Below, piece by piece: positions 44,987 through 56,511 of a stretch of 64,000 nucleotides of DNA; the stretch's first letter is position 1, and each line of letters begins with the position of its first letter. Position numbers and translations under genes: made by a program. The notes beneath the pieces were generated by a model that worked only from the letters and a program-made list of their open reading frames with translations, made no database searches and was not told the DNA's origin. This DNA comes from Dioszegia crocea (taxonomy: Eukaryota; Basidiomycota; Tremellomycetes; Tremellales; Bulleribasidiaceae): positions 1,518,809 to 1,582,808 of the forward strand of contig BCKK01000002.1 of NCBI GenBank assembly GCA_001600615.1, written 5' to 3'.

Positions 44987-45947
44987 TCATGAAACGTCTG
45001 GCCCTCTTCCCTTCCTCCCGCTATTTGCCAAATCCCACCATTGTCTGCTAGCTGCATCGGTTGGTGAGGGAATGAAGAATGGACAGCGGGATTTGAAAGC
45101 TGCAGATGTCAGCGTTGGCAAAGAGTCTCCTGGGTAAAAGCAGGACATACCATCGAGGGATCTCTTGCGGATGATGGCTTCGATGCTTTCTTCATTATCA
45201 AGTTGATTTGCCTGAAGTCAGCATCCAGGCTTTCATTCGACAGTCCGTAGTGACTCACAAACACCTCAGTCTCTTTCAGACCCCTATCCCTACGGCTGAC
45301 ATCTGCCGACGCTCTTATAGGCGCAGCAAGCTTCTCGTCCTGTCCCGATATTTGTGCCTTCTTCGATTCGAGAGATTGATGTACCGTTGTCAGGCAGTAA
45401 GTGAGGAGAGTCTGCCGATGTGTCCAGCCAGCTAGGGATGTCAGCGATGGAAGCCCAAGCTCGTATGCAGCCCAGTCACTGCCCTCGTCTTTTGATAATA
45501 CACTCACACATCATCTCGCTCCACATTCGCGTGCACATGCCCTCGATCCCGTCTCTCGCCGCTGGATCTAACGATGAGGACGTATATCCTCTGCTCGATC
45601 CTCCCGTTGCGGATGCTCCCAGTCTGTTCTGATCTCGAAGCTGAGCGCTAGCGCGATTTAGACGGGTGATTATTTGATCGTCAAGCTTTCGGTATTGGCG
45701 AACCATATCTGAGTGTCAGCATCGGCGCCGATCAGTGGCGGGATCGAGCCAGAATTCCGCTCCAGTCAATGACAGGGGCATTTACATCTCTGAAGGTCCC
45801 TCAGGGCTGCTGATAAGAAGACCAGCACGAACCTTTGAAGACACTCAGATTGAAGCATGTCTCCGCGGCGATGGTCACCCGAGCGGGTGGAGGTGCAGGG
45901 AAAGAGTCAGTGTACGCGGACGCGGACCCGAATGGTGGAGCGGGCAT
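44987..45947 (-). CDS. MIX23 (Cid2/CCDC58-like) mitochondrial protein, 220 aa
   Basis: Minus-strand exons 45947-45833, 45708-45508, 45431-45259, 45211-45151 and 45099-44987, 221 codons. The conserved parts are TCFNLSVFKDMVRQYRKLDD, QIITRLNRASAQL, GIEGMCTRMWSEMM, AGWTHRQTLLTYCLTTVHQS and, at the end, ANQLDNEESIEAIIRKRSLD and FKSRCPFF. This pattern of spaced Cys and the coiled coil is that of MIX23 (caffeine-induced death protein 2 family), an intermembrane-space protein with CX-type cysteines. The first donor is GTTCGT, weak but required for phase. A long first intron (about 124 nt) is unusual here. Confidence 0.8.
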
Positions 45948-46931
45948 CGCGTAATTGGTTCTGGCCTCGTGTATGGTTCTGAAGTCTGCGCGACTGTGTA
46001 GATGAGAGTGTGAATGGAATTATCCAATCGAGTGATAGATGGAGATCGAAGTACTGACGCTTGGTGGACATGGCCTCTCGGCATCACTGTCGCCACCCAC
46101 CCAGATGGATCTGAAACGCCACATTCCTCAGCCAACGGGATTACGGGATTATAGCCTAGGGAGGGCGGAGATGTCCGATATGTCCGAGTCGAGATTTGGG
46201 TGGTTGAGTTTTTTCAGATAAGAAGTTTGGGTGAGGCTATCTCTGACTCTCTTTCTCCCATCATCTTCAACTACTGGTATGTCTCCTTCCCCTCCCTATC
46301 CTCCCTCCCCTTGCCCCCTCCCCTCCCTCCGATAAGATGACCTTCTATTCTCTCCCCGTCTAACCGACCATGTCGAATGAGCAGGGCATGCCTTCGCGGG
46401 TGTGCCCGGACCCCCAACCTCTGGAAGTCTGACTTCCAGGGGAGGGCTTTTGCGCTTGCCAGCGCTTTTGTCTGATCTCCATCTCTTTCCGCGCGTTTAT
46501 ACTGTGTCTCGAGATCTCAGGCTGACAGTCAGTTCAAGTAAACTTTACTACAACCTCTTTCACTCCTTTCTTTGTGAGTATACATTTCGCATTCCTCCCC
46601 TTCACCCACCCTTCTATGATGATATACCATACAAAACCATACGCAGTTTCCACTGAAGCGTCCTCCTTTCGCCGGGAGTTTGTCCCTGTCCTTTGTGGAT
46701 CCCAGATCTCCCCCGGGTCGAGTCGTGTCAGCTCCGGATGAACCTTCTGTTGAGCTGGCATTGATTCTCTGGGTGGCCTCTCCGGAGGAGCCGGTCTGTG
46801 GTGACGCGGGGACGGGGCGATGCATACTTGAAGTTTTTCTTCCTTGGATGTCTGACTCTACCTTGCCTTTTGTTTTCGAGATTAGTACGGACTTTGACTA
46901 ACGTCTACAGACTTTTCTTACTTTACACACC
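45948..46931. promoter_or_regulatory. Divergent region upstream of MIX23 and ARG1
   Basis: About 1 kb without a supported gene. It contains a perfect inverted repeat (46421-46439). AGATAA and CGATAA GATA-type motifs occur near 46217 and 46331, and a TGACTCT half-match to the Gcn4 site is at 46244. These would suit nitrogen or amino-acid control of ARG1, but the matches are short. Plus-strand pyrimidine-rich runs (46250-46350) are typical of basidiomycete promoters. Confidence 0.4.
46421..46439. promoter_or_regulatory. Perfect 9-bp inverted repeat upstream of ARG1
   Basis: CTGGAAGTC (46421-46429) faces its exact reverse complement GACTTCCAG (46431-46439) across one base, with two further G-C pairs outside. 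It lies about 500 bp upstream of the ARG1 ATG. It may be a palindromic protein-binding site or, if transcribed, a leader hairpin. Confidence 0.5.
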
Positions 46932-48492
46932 ATGGTTGCCGATGGAAAGAAGGGCAAGGTCATTCTTGCTTACTCTGGTGGTCTCGGTGCGCTATCTTTA
47001 TTGTACAGCCTGTTGTTTAAAACCTTCAGCTTATGTCGTAGACACATCATGCATTCTCCTCTGGTTGATTGAACAAGGCTACGAGGTTGTCGCTTTCATG
47101 GCTGATGTCGGACAAGAGGAGGTTAGCTTGGATTTCGACCAGAGGTGGACGAAGCTGATGGATAGGACTTTGAAGCTGCCAAGTCCAAGGCCATGAAGTG
47201 CGGTGCTGCCGGTTTCTTCCTTGAGGACCTCAAGCGGGAGTTTGTTGAGCAGCTCATCTACCGTTAGTTATTCTCCAATCAGTATCTTCTCTTTTGCTGA
47301 CTCTGCAGCTGCCGTCCAGTGCAATGCCATCTACGAAGGTGTCTACCTCCTTGGCACCTCCCTTGCCCGACCCGTTATTGCCCGAGGTATGATGGAAGTT
47401 GCCCTCCGAGAGGGATGCGAGTGAGTCTGGCCTTCTACCCTTGCGATTTTCGCTGACGTTCAGCTTTGTCTCGCACGGCTGCACTGGCAAGGGTAACGAC
47501 CAAGTCCGATTCGAGCTAGCCTTCTACGGTCTGTCCCCCAGCATTAAAGTCATTGCCCCTTGGCGTCTGCCTGGTGAGTCCCTTTGAAAACCAAACAATC
47601 CAGAGCTGACGGGAACAGAATTCTACGAGCGATTCGCTGGTCGAAGCGCTCTCCTTGACTACGCCGCCAAGAACGGTATCCCCGTCACCCAGACCGCTGC
47701 CAAGCCCTGGTCTACCGGTAAGCTGCTTGTCCAGATTCACTTGACCCAGCAGCTAATGAGTCAGACGAGAACCTCTTCCACATCTCGTACGAAGCTGGCA
47801 TCCTCGAGGACCCCAACACCACTCCCCCTGACGACATGTGGAAGCTCACCACTTCCCCCCTGAAGGCTCCCGAGCAGCCCGAGACCCTCACTATCGAGTG
47901 GACCCGCGGTCTCCCCACCAAGGTGACCAAGCAGGACGGTACCGTCGTCACCGACGCCGTCGAGGTCTTCCTCACCCTCAACGCTCTCGCCAGGAAGCAC
48001 GGTGTTGGCCGTATCGACATTGTCGAGAACCGATTCATTGGTGTCAAGTCCCGAGGATGCTACGAATCCCCCGCCGCCACCATCCTCCGAGTCGCGCACA
48101 TGGATCTCGAGGGTATGACCTTGGACCGAAACGTCCGATCTCTTCGAGACCAATTCATCACCACCGCCTTTGCCCAAATCCTTTACAACGGTTTCTTCTT
48201 CTCCCCCGAGCGTGAATTCGTCACTGCCGCCATCCCCCAATCTCAGAAGACTGTCAACGGCTTCACCCGGCTCAAGCTCTACAAGGGCAATGTCATTGTC
48301 GAGGGACGTGACTCTGACGAGGGTCTCTACGACGCCAAGTTCTCGTCCATGGACGAGCAGGGTGGATTTGAGCCGACTGCCACTTCCGGCTTCATCGACA
48401 TCTCCAGCATCAGGATCAAGGCTTGGGCGGTTGCCAACCAGAAGAGGGGCCAGTCGGGTGTTGCCGTCGGGGACGTCTACAGCAGGGAGTAG
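46932..48492 (+). CDS. ARG1: Argininosuccinate synthase, 426 aa
   Basis: Exons 46932-46986, 47042-47121, 47166-47262, 47309-47420, 47464-47573, 47619-47717 and 47765-48492, 427 codons. The start caccATGg reads [20 protein letters not shown], with the N-type PP-loop SGGLDTS. Further signatures are CKG-like [20 protein letters not shown] (citrulline/aspartate site), [16 protein letters not shown] and EGYDL-like MEGM regions. The enzyme makes argininosuccinate from citrulline and aspartate with ATP, in the cytosol. The first two donors are weak (GTGCGC, GTTAGC). Codons are strongly C-ending, as in highly expressed genes. No other arginine gene is next to it. Confidence 0.97.
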
Positions 48493-48847
48493 ATGTATGG
48501 TTGTGTCAAAGGATAGATATTGTATATAGATTTTTGGGTGGATGCATGATAATGGCTCGTGATATACCACCAGTCCTGTCATGGAGTATCTGGCGAGGAG
48601 AGCAGGTCCGCGTCCCAAGCTGAAGCCTGAAGATGGGTCAAATCCTCGAGACAAGGTGGAAGTGGAAATGTTGAATCCCAACGATTTGCACCTTTCGTCC
48701 GTCGCCTTTTCAACACCTTTGAAGACCCGTTTCTTCCTGCCATACGCGCCAATTTACGAGGCGAAGTCTAGTCTGCTCCAAGCTCTCATCTGCTCTCAAC
48801 TCAATCGCGCAGTCAGGCGAGAGTGACGACTATCATTCACACCGGTC
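48493..48847. other. Intergenic, one 81-codon open frame of doubtful meaning
   Basis: An ATG-started open frame (48582-48826) of 81 codons ends just before TRS23. It has no domain or splice sites, and could be a chance open frame or an upstream ORF of TRS23. Confidence 0.3.
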
Positions 48848-49639
48848 ATGATACACGCAGTATGGGTCATCAACAAAGCTGGCGGTCTAGTCTTCAATCG
48901 CTCATATAGCGGTACGTACACTCAAAGCGGATCTTGTTCTCCGACCATCAGTCAGAGTCCTGACCGCTTGAGGATCGGTCAAACGTGGCGTACCTCAGCT
49001 GACGTGTCAGACGTACTTCCACCTCTACCCTTAAACGCAGTCCTTATTCTCGCTGGAACACTTCATGGTATTCACGCCATTACTGGTCGGCTGGACCCTA
49101 CAACCAACTCGAAGCGTGGCGGAGGGGTGGCCAGTGGGGGAGGAATGGAGGCGTTCGAGGCGGAAGGGTGGGGTGGAAGGGTCTGGTTGAGCGGGACAGG
49201 TGAGTGGGTGTGTATTGGGCAGCGGGCGGGTTCACGGTTTGGGGGATATCAGGCTCGGGCTATTGGAGACGGTCTCGGCTTGATCTTCAGGATGTCCAAG
49301 AGGCGCAGACAAGCGCACAAGGGGGACGGATCCTGATAATCAAGTGATAACCTTCGAGAAGGCTCCAAGGTCGGGCAACAGAGAGGCTGATATGGACAGG
49401 TACCAAATTCATAGTCCTGCATTCTTTACCCCATCCCGGACTAGATGAGCTCCTGCGTAGGATATACGAGATATGTGAGTAAGCACATTGCTGTTCGAAG
49501 GCCGTTAGCCAGGATACAGCTGACACCATCAGATGCGGACGCAGTGATGAAGAACCCCTTCCACACGCCTGAAATGCCGATAAATTCCACCTTGTTCGAG
49601 AGCAGATTACAAACGTTGATCGCTGGCGTCAACACATAA
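48848..49639 (+). CDS. TRS23: TRS23/TRAPPC4, TRAPP vesicle-tethering complex subunit, 144 aa
   Basis: Exons 48848-48911, 49011-49199, 49400-49474 and 49533-49639, 145 codons. The start MIHAVWVINKAGGLVFNRSY is the TRAPPC4 opening; LAGTLHGIHAITGRLDP and TGTKFIVLHSLPHPGLDELL then IYEIYADAVMKNPFHTPEMP complete the sybindin-like fold. The first intron (48912-49010, 99 nt, ending CTGACGTGTCAG) is a multiple of three and has no stop, so a longer unspliced form would read through. Removing it gives SYSDVLPPLPLNAVLILAGT, which matches the family. TRAPP acts at Golgi membranes to activate Ypt1/Rab1. Confidence 0.93.
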
Positions 49640-49864
49640 TGGGAGGTGGGAGCCAGGGGGACGGGCGCAGGCGCCTTACTAAGTCTCCGGGCTAGGCCTA
49701 GTTGAGGTGTCTGCCTATGGCGACTCGAACTCTCGAACTCGATGGCAGGCGGAGGTGAACTTAGAGGTAGATACCACTTGGCTACAGAGACTATGTACAG
49801 TACCGCACTGCCATTTGACCGTTCACCTTCTTCCAGCTTAAACCTCCGAGTGCAGGCATCGCCT

Positions 49865-50951
49865 CTAACCGATCCAGGAATCCAGGCCCTGGGTTACCAC
49901 CTTCTCCAGCTCCCCCTCAATTGACCCATCACCATCCATCACATCAATGCTCAGTCCCTCTGTCTCGGCTCGACCAGCCACTGCGATGATCGTCTTGGCC
50001 ACAAGCTCTCGACTGCGGGATTAGCTTAGACTAGAAGTGATGTCGAGAGCTCCTGGCAAGGCCCACTCATGCCCCTCAGGCTCATCGCCCATACTCGACC
50101 TTCCCCGACACACTCCGTAACTTACCTTGTCTTGGCTATGGGTGTTCGGCCCATAGTGGCACCTCCAGCAGGTTCAGTCGTTAGGCCTCCCGGACGGATG
50201 ACGGTGAAGGCGATTGACTTGCGGCGGTGAAGCTCGACTTCCGCCTCGTATTTAGCTTTCATATCTGCAGCAATCAGCTTCTTCTCCCTGATTATGGGAA
50301 GGTTGCAGGCTAGACAACATCATGCTGAGGGGCGGGTGTGTATACACAGCTCAGGTGGCCGCATCACACCGCTCTCCAGGAGGCTGGGAGAGTTCCGGCT
50401 GACTCACACTCCCCGATGGATCCCCACATCTTGTCACTTGACTCGCCTGACAAGTGAGCTCTGTCCATAACCATCCAAGATGTCGTAGACCTACTGTCTT
50501 GCTTCGTGTACCACTCCGGCGCGGGCTTGGACCTGTCCCGGACATCGGTAGCGCCAACGAGAATCAGCCGACGGACATTGGCAGCCTCCATGGCGTCGTA
50601 AACCTTGACTGCGGCATCATAGTCTACCTTCCTAGTCCGGCTGGGATCTCCTTTACCGCCTGCGCCCGCTGCAAACACCACTATGTCGGGCGATTGAGAA
50701 GTGAGGAGGGTGGTCAGGTCGGTGACCGGAGCGGATTCGAGGTCAAGGATTGTAGGTTCTGCCCCGAGAGATTTGAGGTCGGAAATGCTGGCAGTATCAG
50801 TGGCTGAAGGCTAAGTTGTACTATTGACGGACTGCAGTACTCACTGCTCGTCATTCCGTACGATGGGAATGACCTGGTGTCCTTCCTTGACGGCCAGCCT
50901 AGCGAGGTGCCTTGCCACTTTACCGCCGCCGCCGAAGACGAGGAACTTCAT
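49865..50951 (-). CDS. NmrA-like/atypical short-chain NAD(P)-binding Rossmann protein, 241 aa
   Basis: Minus-strand exons 50951-50845, 50787-50495, 50446-50408, 50264-50126 and 50012-49865, 242 codons. The nucleotide loop MKFLVFGGGGKVARHLARLA starts the protein, followed by SPDIVVFAAGAGGKGDPSRT and a VDYDAAVKVYDAMEAANVRR helix. RRLILVGATDVRD and YMKAKYEAEVELHRR (Tyr-x3-Lys-like) then FTVIRPGGLTTEP fit the atypical SDR (NAD-dependent epimerase-like, Ycf39/HSCARG type) family. It binds NAD(P) and may act as a redox sensor or reductase; the substrate is unknown. One small exon (39 nt) lies in the middle. Confidence 0.85.
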
Positions 50952-51370
50952 TTTTGTATGAGCGGTAGTCTGGTAAGGTTTGATTTGTATGTAGAGGATA
51001 GACGCAGTAAGACATCGAAGAGAGATGCCAGAGTACCCGACTCATGATCTTGACCCGGCTGATGATTGGGCTGATGTCACTCTGCCCGCTCAACTGCGTC
51101 GGCCTCCACCTCCACCTCCACCGGCAAGATTACACCACACCTATCTCTCGCTAAGACAGACTGGACAGAGTGGCCATACAATTCATCACAAAGCGTCACA
51201 TTCGGCCCTTTGACTCGACAGTGAGACACATGCTGCGAAATCATGCGCAATGCATGCGGAGAAATTAGTGTCCATGGTCTAAACTGTAAATGTTGTTGAA
51301 CGAATGTGTCTAGAGGTAAATAATGTCCGAATGTCCCCTTCCCCGCTCCCCCGCCTCTGACGCTTGCGTC
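50952..51370. other. Intergenic, no feature beyond promoter and 3' flanks
   Basis: 419 bp between the NmrA-like gene start and the CPL1-like gene end. An open frame of 62 codons (51025-51213) is Pro-rich and not supported. Confidence 0.4.
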
Positions 51371-52223
51371 CTACAGCCAGAAGCATGTCCCGTCCTCCAG
51401 CAATTGGTAGCCCTTTTGGCATGCGGTAGCGAGACATGAGCCGGAGACACACAAGACGTAGTCTCGCTCGGCTCCCGGCATGGCTGAGCAGCTGCAATAT
51501 TGTCAGCCTTTATCCACAGCCTTTGACGAAATCAGAAAGGGACGTACTCTGGGGCCGAAGTAGCTGGGGTGATACCGTACACACCATATGTGCATCCTCC
51601 ACATGACAGAGCGTCAGACGAGACATCCGTGCACTATACTGTCAGTCGGATGCCCAGAGATATATCCTTCCGAGAGTGACCTACCTCATATCCACTGAGA
51701 TCGGGAACATTACAGGCCATCAATCCAGGCTCACAGAGGGCTTCGGAGCTGCCTTGCCTAGACTTGTTTGTTACAACCTTTCGTCTCGATTGTGTGGGTT
51801 TGGCCATTGATGACAGTAGGGCAGGTCGGATTACGCTGACCTAAGGTCGGGTCAGATGTTGCCCATACTCTGAATTGAAAGGGGAAGCAAAGACTTACCA
51901 CAGATTCAGCGCCCTCGCAACCTTTTGACCCTCGGACCATCGATGAGGGGATTGTGTGGCTACATTTACATGATGAAGATGATGGCTCAAACGCTGAGAA
52001 CCAAGCGTTCTCTCCAAGACAGTATGTCTAGCGTTATCAGCGGGTGATGCTACAGGCACATATCACCGTAACTCACAGCACATTCATCTGAAGTCTCGGC
52101 TTTACCGGTGAAAAGAGTGGATGCAGAGGCAGCGTCGGATGAGAGACAGCCCAGAACAGTAGTCTCGGCAGATGCCAGACCGACTGTCGCTAGCGAAAGT
52201 GCAATGGCAAGGCGAGACCACAT
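51371..52223 (-). CDS. CPL1-like secreted cysteine-rich protein, 212 aa
   Basis: Minus-strand exons 52223-52077, 52027-51899, 51840-51685, 51633-51548 and 51491-51371, 213 codons. A signal peptide (MWSRLAIALSLATVGLASAE) is followed by a Cys-rich stretch (GCLSSDAASASTLF, DECATYCLGENAW, CKCSHT). The C-terminal part has the CPL1-like domain: MACNVPDLSGYECTDVSSDA, LSCGGCTYGVYG, DCSAMPGAERDYVLCVSGSC and CQKGYQLLEDGTCFWL. Cys-x2-Cys and CxxG spacing match the domain of Cryptococcus Cpl1 and basidiomycete PriA-type proteins. It is exported, perhaps a secreted effector or cell-surface protein. The middle exon (from VSVIRPALLS) is basic and disordered. Confidence 0.88.
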
Positions 52224-53041
52224 GTTTGTGCGTGGTTGAAGGATAAATTGGGGACGGAGATGGGTTTCGAGAGATCGCACGGGGAGATCGAAGACGAACA
52301 GCTAGGGGTGATGCTGCGATGGAGAAATGGAACCGGAGACGGTCGTGGGTGCTGGCGGGCTGTGTGAACTTAACTTAAATGAGGGTGATGAAGAGATGGA
52401 ATGAAAGAAGGACCCCAATTGCAACTCCATCTTCGGCACAACCGCTTGTTTCGAAGATTTGGTACATCGTGGATTCTGTTTGTTAATGCCGTTTTGATGA
52501 CCTCACAAAGTCTTCCCCAACCGGAAAGGCGCTCGGCAATCGGAGGCGGTAACGGGAAGGCGTATGATATGGACCGGCAGAAGCGAATTTGAAGCTCGGG
52601 GTCCGATAGACGACATGGCTCGATGGACGGGCGCGTTTCAGGGCGTTTCAGATGTTTGTTTGCGTTGATCGAGCCACGTGGTCGATATTCGCCACTGAGT
52701 GTCGCTTGGCCAAGTTGGCGCTGTGTGAGCCAGTGGCAGTGCAATGTGTAAGGGCCATATCGATGTTACCACAGTCCACTGGATGTTAAGGCCTAAGGTA
52801 GGAGCCGGTAGCGGGAATTGTCCCGAGAGCATATGCAGCTGGATGAACTGCCTCGCTGTATGACCACGACCAAACCTGCTCATACCTGACTCGAGCAAAG
52901 TGCTCGGCTTCGCACGCTGCCACTTGCCGGATCAGTTGTCCAGTTTCAGGAGTACGCGCCCTCACATCAGCCCGACTGTCAAGTTTCAGGAGTATGCGCC
53001 CTCACATCAATCCGACTATATATGTCTACTCTTTCCATCCA
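52224..53041. other. Intergenic, with a 40-bp direct repeat
   Basis: Between the CPL1-like gene start and the 3' end of the next gene (stop at 53042). Both genes are on the minus strand, so this holds the CPL1-like promoter. A 40-bp unit occurs twice in tandem at 52941-53020. No gene was found. Confidence 0.5.
52941..53020. repeat. Two tandem copies of a 40-bp unit
   Basis: Positions 52941-52980 and 52981-53020 match in about 33 of 40 bases (both read -AGTTTCAGGAGTA-GCGCCC then TCACATCA). Being in exact tandem, they are a recent small duplication just before the stop of the next minus-strand gene. Confidence 0.8.
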
Positions 53042-55129
53042 CTACGCCTTCTGCGCCGCAAGCCAATCCGCATGTCTTATTCTCCCAATCTCCTCGAGTG
53101 TAAGAGACGCCAAGGGATCCCCGTCCCCGTGGGTGTGTCCAAGCAATGACCCTCCGGGCTGAACACTGAGACTGGCTCGAGCTTGCCGCACCCACGCCCC
53201 CGCCACCCCTTGATTTGTGTTGGCCCCTCCCGTGGCAGCTTCCCCTAGCGTGCCATTCAGATACTTGTTCTGACCACCGTCAACGCCCCGGCTTGCCTGC
53301 GACGAGATAGCATTTTGCGATGGGGAGGCCGGTATAAGATCCGGCATAGCGTGAACTTCATCCATCACCGCTCGCGCGTGATCCGAGAGGGGATCGAAGG
53401 GATTTTGTTGGAAGATGGAAGGTCCAAACATGTCGTTGGGTGTAGATGAGACACCGGCAGCTTGTTGAGCTAAGAGTTGCGCCTCTGTAACGGCGTATGG
53501 GTCGAAATCGTCCGGGAGCAGGTAGACGAGATCCGTAGACCGAGGCAGACCATCGCCCCATAAGATCTCTTCGAGATCATTGAGTAGCCGGGCGATATTT
53601 CCACCGCCATTGATTTTCCCAAGAACGTTGCCGTCCTCCACCTTCCCATATCCCGCCTTCTCTAGACTTGCACCAAAAACCAGACCCTGCTTCTTCCACC
53701 TCCCAACCAGCTCGTCCACATCCGCCAAGCCGTACTTCACCTCTGAACGCCAGTACGCCAATGTCGATGGGGAGGGAGGTAGAACGTGCCCTTCTGCCAG
53801 TCCCGCCGCAGCGGCAGTGATGGTGCGGGAGCGCCAAACTTTTTCCATCGGCGCGGAAGGACCTTCCCCAGCTGGAATGATCCAAGGGCATGGCGAGTCG
53901 GGATGCTTCAATGACCAGAGAACGAAGATGTAATGACCCAGAGCCTGAACGAGCTCCAGGACTACAGGTCTTATCCGCCTCGAGATGAGTCGGCTTTGAA
54001 TATCGATGAATGGGTTTTCCGCTTCGGAGAGGCGTGATTGTTGCGACAGCAGCCGGCTATTTTGCCGAGCCTGCACAGCCGAACGCTGTATGGCATCCTC
54101 ATCAACAGCCAGTTCGACATCTTGGAGCGCTCGCACGGTGTCGGTCAAGAAGATCTCGCCTCCTCCGAGTGCGCGCTGATCCTGACCGCCGGAGTCCGTT
54201 GCAGATTGCGAACGGGACGATCTTTCCTCTAGGAATGTCTCTGGGATGTGCTGCGAGGAGCGACTGAAGGGAGGATTGGAGATGAGGGAGAGGGAGGGGA
54301 GTGTTGATGAGGGTGCGGTCATCAATGTGCTGGCGAGCGGTTGGTGATAGGGGGGTTGGGAAGAGGTTGATAATTTGCGAGATGATAGGGAGGTTGGGAG
54401 GGGAGAGAGGGCAGGCTGATCTACTGCCCATTTCTGATCATCAGCTTTTGTCTCAACGGAGTCGGTCCAAACCCACCCTCCATTTGGCCATAGCCACATC
54501 TTCCTTGGCCGACCCAGTAGAAACAGCAGCGGAAAAGACAGCACTGCCTCCCGTCTTGAGTCCCGAGCCCATCATCCCCATCTCGTATCCCTCCCGCGAC
54601 ATATCTTTGCGTGCCCGGCCGGTTCTATTCTTTGTTTCTCCACCTGAGCCTGTGCTGGAGGCGGATCCTGGTCGAGGATGAGACCCAAGGATAGAAGCGC
54701 GTCTTGGCTTTGATTGTGCGGAGAGAGGTCTCACCGACCCATCCTCCGGGATAGACTGAACGGACGAGGAGATGCTTGTCCGGGATGATTGAGCTGAATT
54801 GCGGGAGATAAGATCAGGGCGACCAAGCCTTCGTGGCCGGGCGTCAAGGATCGGTGGAGGCGAAGGGGGCGTGTGGGAGGTGGGTGAGGGACCGGAAGAC
54901 GATGTTGTGCCTATCGAAACTACGGGAGCGAGAGGCGGTGGTCCATCATGTCGGAGCTACTCAGTCAGCCCTACAGGCCTAAGGCTGATAGCTCCAAGGT
55001 ATGCGTTGAATGGATCAATGTGAAACGAAATGAGCCATCTCGATCGCGTTCCTGATCGACTACTACTGCCAAAGCTTAAATTTAACAACTCACCTTTGGT
55101 TCACTGTCCACAGACATTGTTGTCGACAT
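53042..55129 (-). CDS. Hypothetical protein, 635 aa, three exons
   Basis: Minus-strand exons 55129-55094, 54956-54477 and 54433-53042, 636 codons. The 36-nt first exon starts MSTTMSVDSEPK. The N-terminal ~200 residues are Ser/Pro/Arg-rich and disordered. The middle, around GGGEIFLTDTVRALQDVELA and RRIRPVVLELVQALGHYIFV, is helical and may be a coiled coil; the domain goes on with LWSLKHPDSPCPWI and VKYGLADVDELVGRWKKQGL. The C-terminal ~180 residues are low-complexity with NPF motifs (QQNPFDPL). NPF is bound by EH-domain proteins in endocytosis, so a trafficking role is possible but unproven. I do not recognise the family. Confidence 0.75.
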
Positions 55130-56511
55130 CTTCACTGCCTTCAACGATCGCTCTCTGCCAGCTGGTACAGGGAGACTGCGGCTGGATACGCGAGCTGGAC
55201 GCGATTTTTTCAAGCCAAGCCGATCCTGTCGTGTCTATACTGGCGGAGCTGTAGCGTTTGCAAAGACGGCAAAGGCCTCCTTGCGTCCCAGCAGCTTCCA
55301 GTAGGCAGCAGGAGGCAGCCCTACTGCTGTCTGTCGTAAAAGTTTAAGGGTGGGTAAGGGATTGGCCGGCGAGCCATCTCACACCCCACATCGCCGCGGA
55401 ACGATCACCGAGGGGCAGGGCAATCTAGGGCAATCTTTGTCGATATCTTGCCGTAACGTCATACATGCAGCCACCATATGAACCGAACAGCCCCCCGAGC
55501 CATTCAAAGGTTGAAGGAGAGTTTCGCGCCCTTGATATGTGCGCCGGGCCATATCGAATACATCTCATACGTTCAACTAGACTTCCGGGAGCGGGACAAG
55601 GACTTGAAGCGCCCAGCTACATCGGGAAATCAAGGAGAAGTTCGATTACAAGGCAAAGCGTATCCATGCGCGCAGTGTGCAAAGCCAATTGCTGCCTGGG
55701 AGGTGGGCGGGGTCGTCTTTGACTCTACTGCAGCCACCTAGACGGACATTACACAAGCCCAACGTACGATACTCCGGATCCATTCTCAGTGCTAGGCAGA
55801 ACATCCGATTCCGGAGATCACGGAAATCTTGCTACAACAGATCTGCGTAAGTTACTGACATTCGTTCTGCTTTACCGTCTTGAGAAGGGACTCACGTCTT
55901 CAAGAGTCAACGCTGGCTCGTTTAAGATTAGAACGTGAGCCGTTCGATGCTCAACACGATGTAGTTTGGCTTATCTGTACCGGTTCTACAATATGTTGCA
56001 TTTCTTAATCCACCGGCCGCTGAGCGATGTTTTAGGACACTTGAGTCGATTGGTTCCCGGTTGATCATGGATGTTCCCTTGAAGTTGGAGCCTGCATCGA
56101 GGATTGGAGCCCAGTGAGCGGCGGGGTTTGGTAAGCAATTCCAAGGGGGCAGCCCGATGTGTGGTGGGGGTGCGGAGAGTGCTGCTTACAGATGGTCCTG
56201 ACAAAGTTGGAGCCTGACCTGTCAGCACGCTGCGTAGAGCAAGACTCCAGACGTCAAACGAGTCAGCAACGGAGAAGGTTCACCGTTCGATTGGCCTCCT
56301 ACAGGCCCTTCATATCAGATTTGCCATGTCCCCTGTCCTTTGCTCAAAGATTAGGAGGGAAGACAGTCAGCTTCAGATATGATGAGGAGTTTCGAAAGCT
56401 ACAGACCGCAGCATCATCAGCCAACGAAATCATAATCACTCTAGTCAGTGCGTAGACCCCTTGGCGGCACCACAGAACTGCAGGTCATTCATCACCGGTG
56501 CAAGCGCATCG
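55130..56511. other. Intergenic, one unplaced 87-codon open frame
   Basis: The plus-strand open frame 55478-55741 (ATG start) contains a CAQC and a WEVGGVVF stretch, but no known domain or splice partner could be shown. The rest (55742-56511) holds no supported gene and includes the TMEM14 3' flank. Confidence 0.35.

Noticed and set aside
47761..48681. 306-codon open frame antisense to ARG1
   Set aside because: It is a shadow of the strongly C-ending codons of ARG1; no motif and no splice sites.
48582..48826. 81-codon plus-strand open frame before TRS23
   Set aside because: No domain or splice sites; may be chance or an upstream ORF.
49670..49800. tRNA-like A-box (TAGCCAAGTGG) and B-box (AGTTCGAGTCG) on the minus strand about 53 bp apart
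   Set aside because: The T-stem pairs only 2 of 5 bases and the acceptor stem does not close, so it is not a functional tRNA; at most a decayed copy or chance.
54720..54760. GTGAGACC inside exon 2 of the 635-aa gene, as an intron donor
   Set aside because: The frame runs through without stop and joins the conserved text; no matching acceptor needed.
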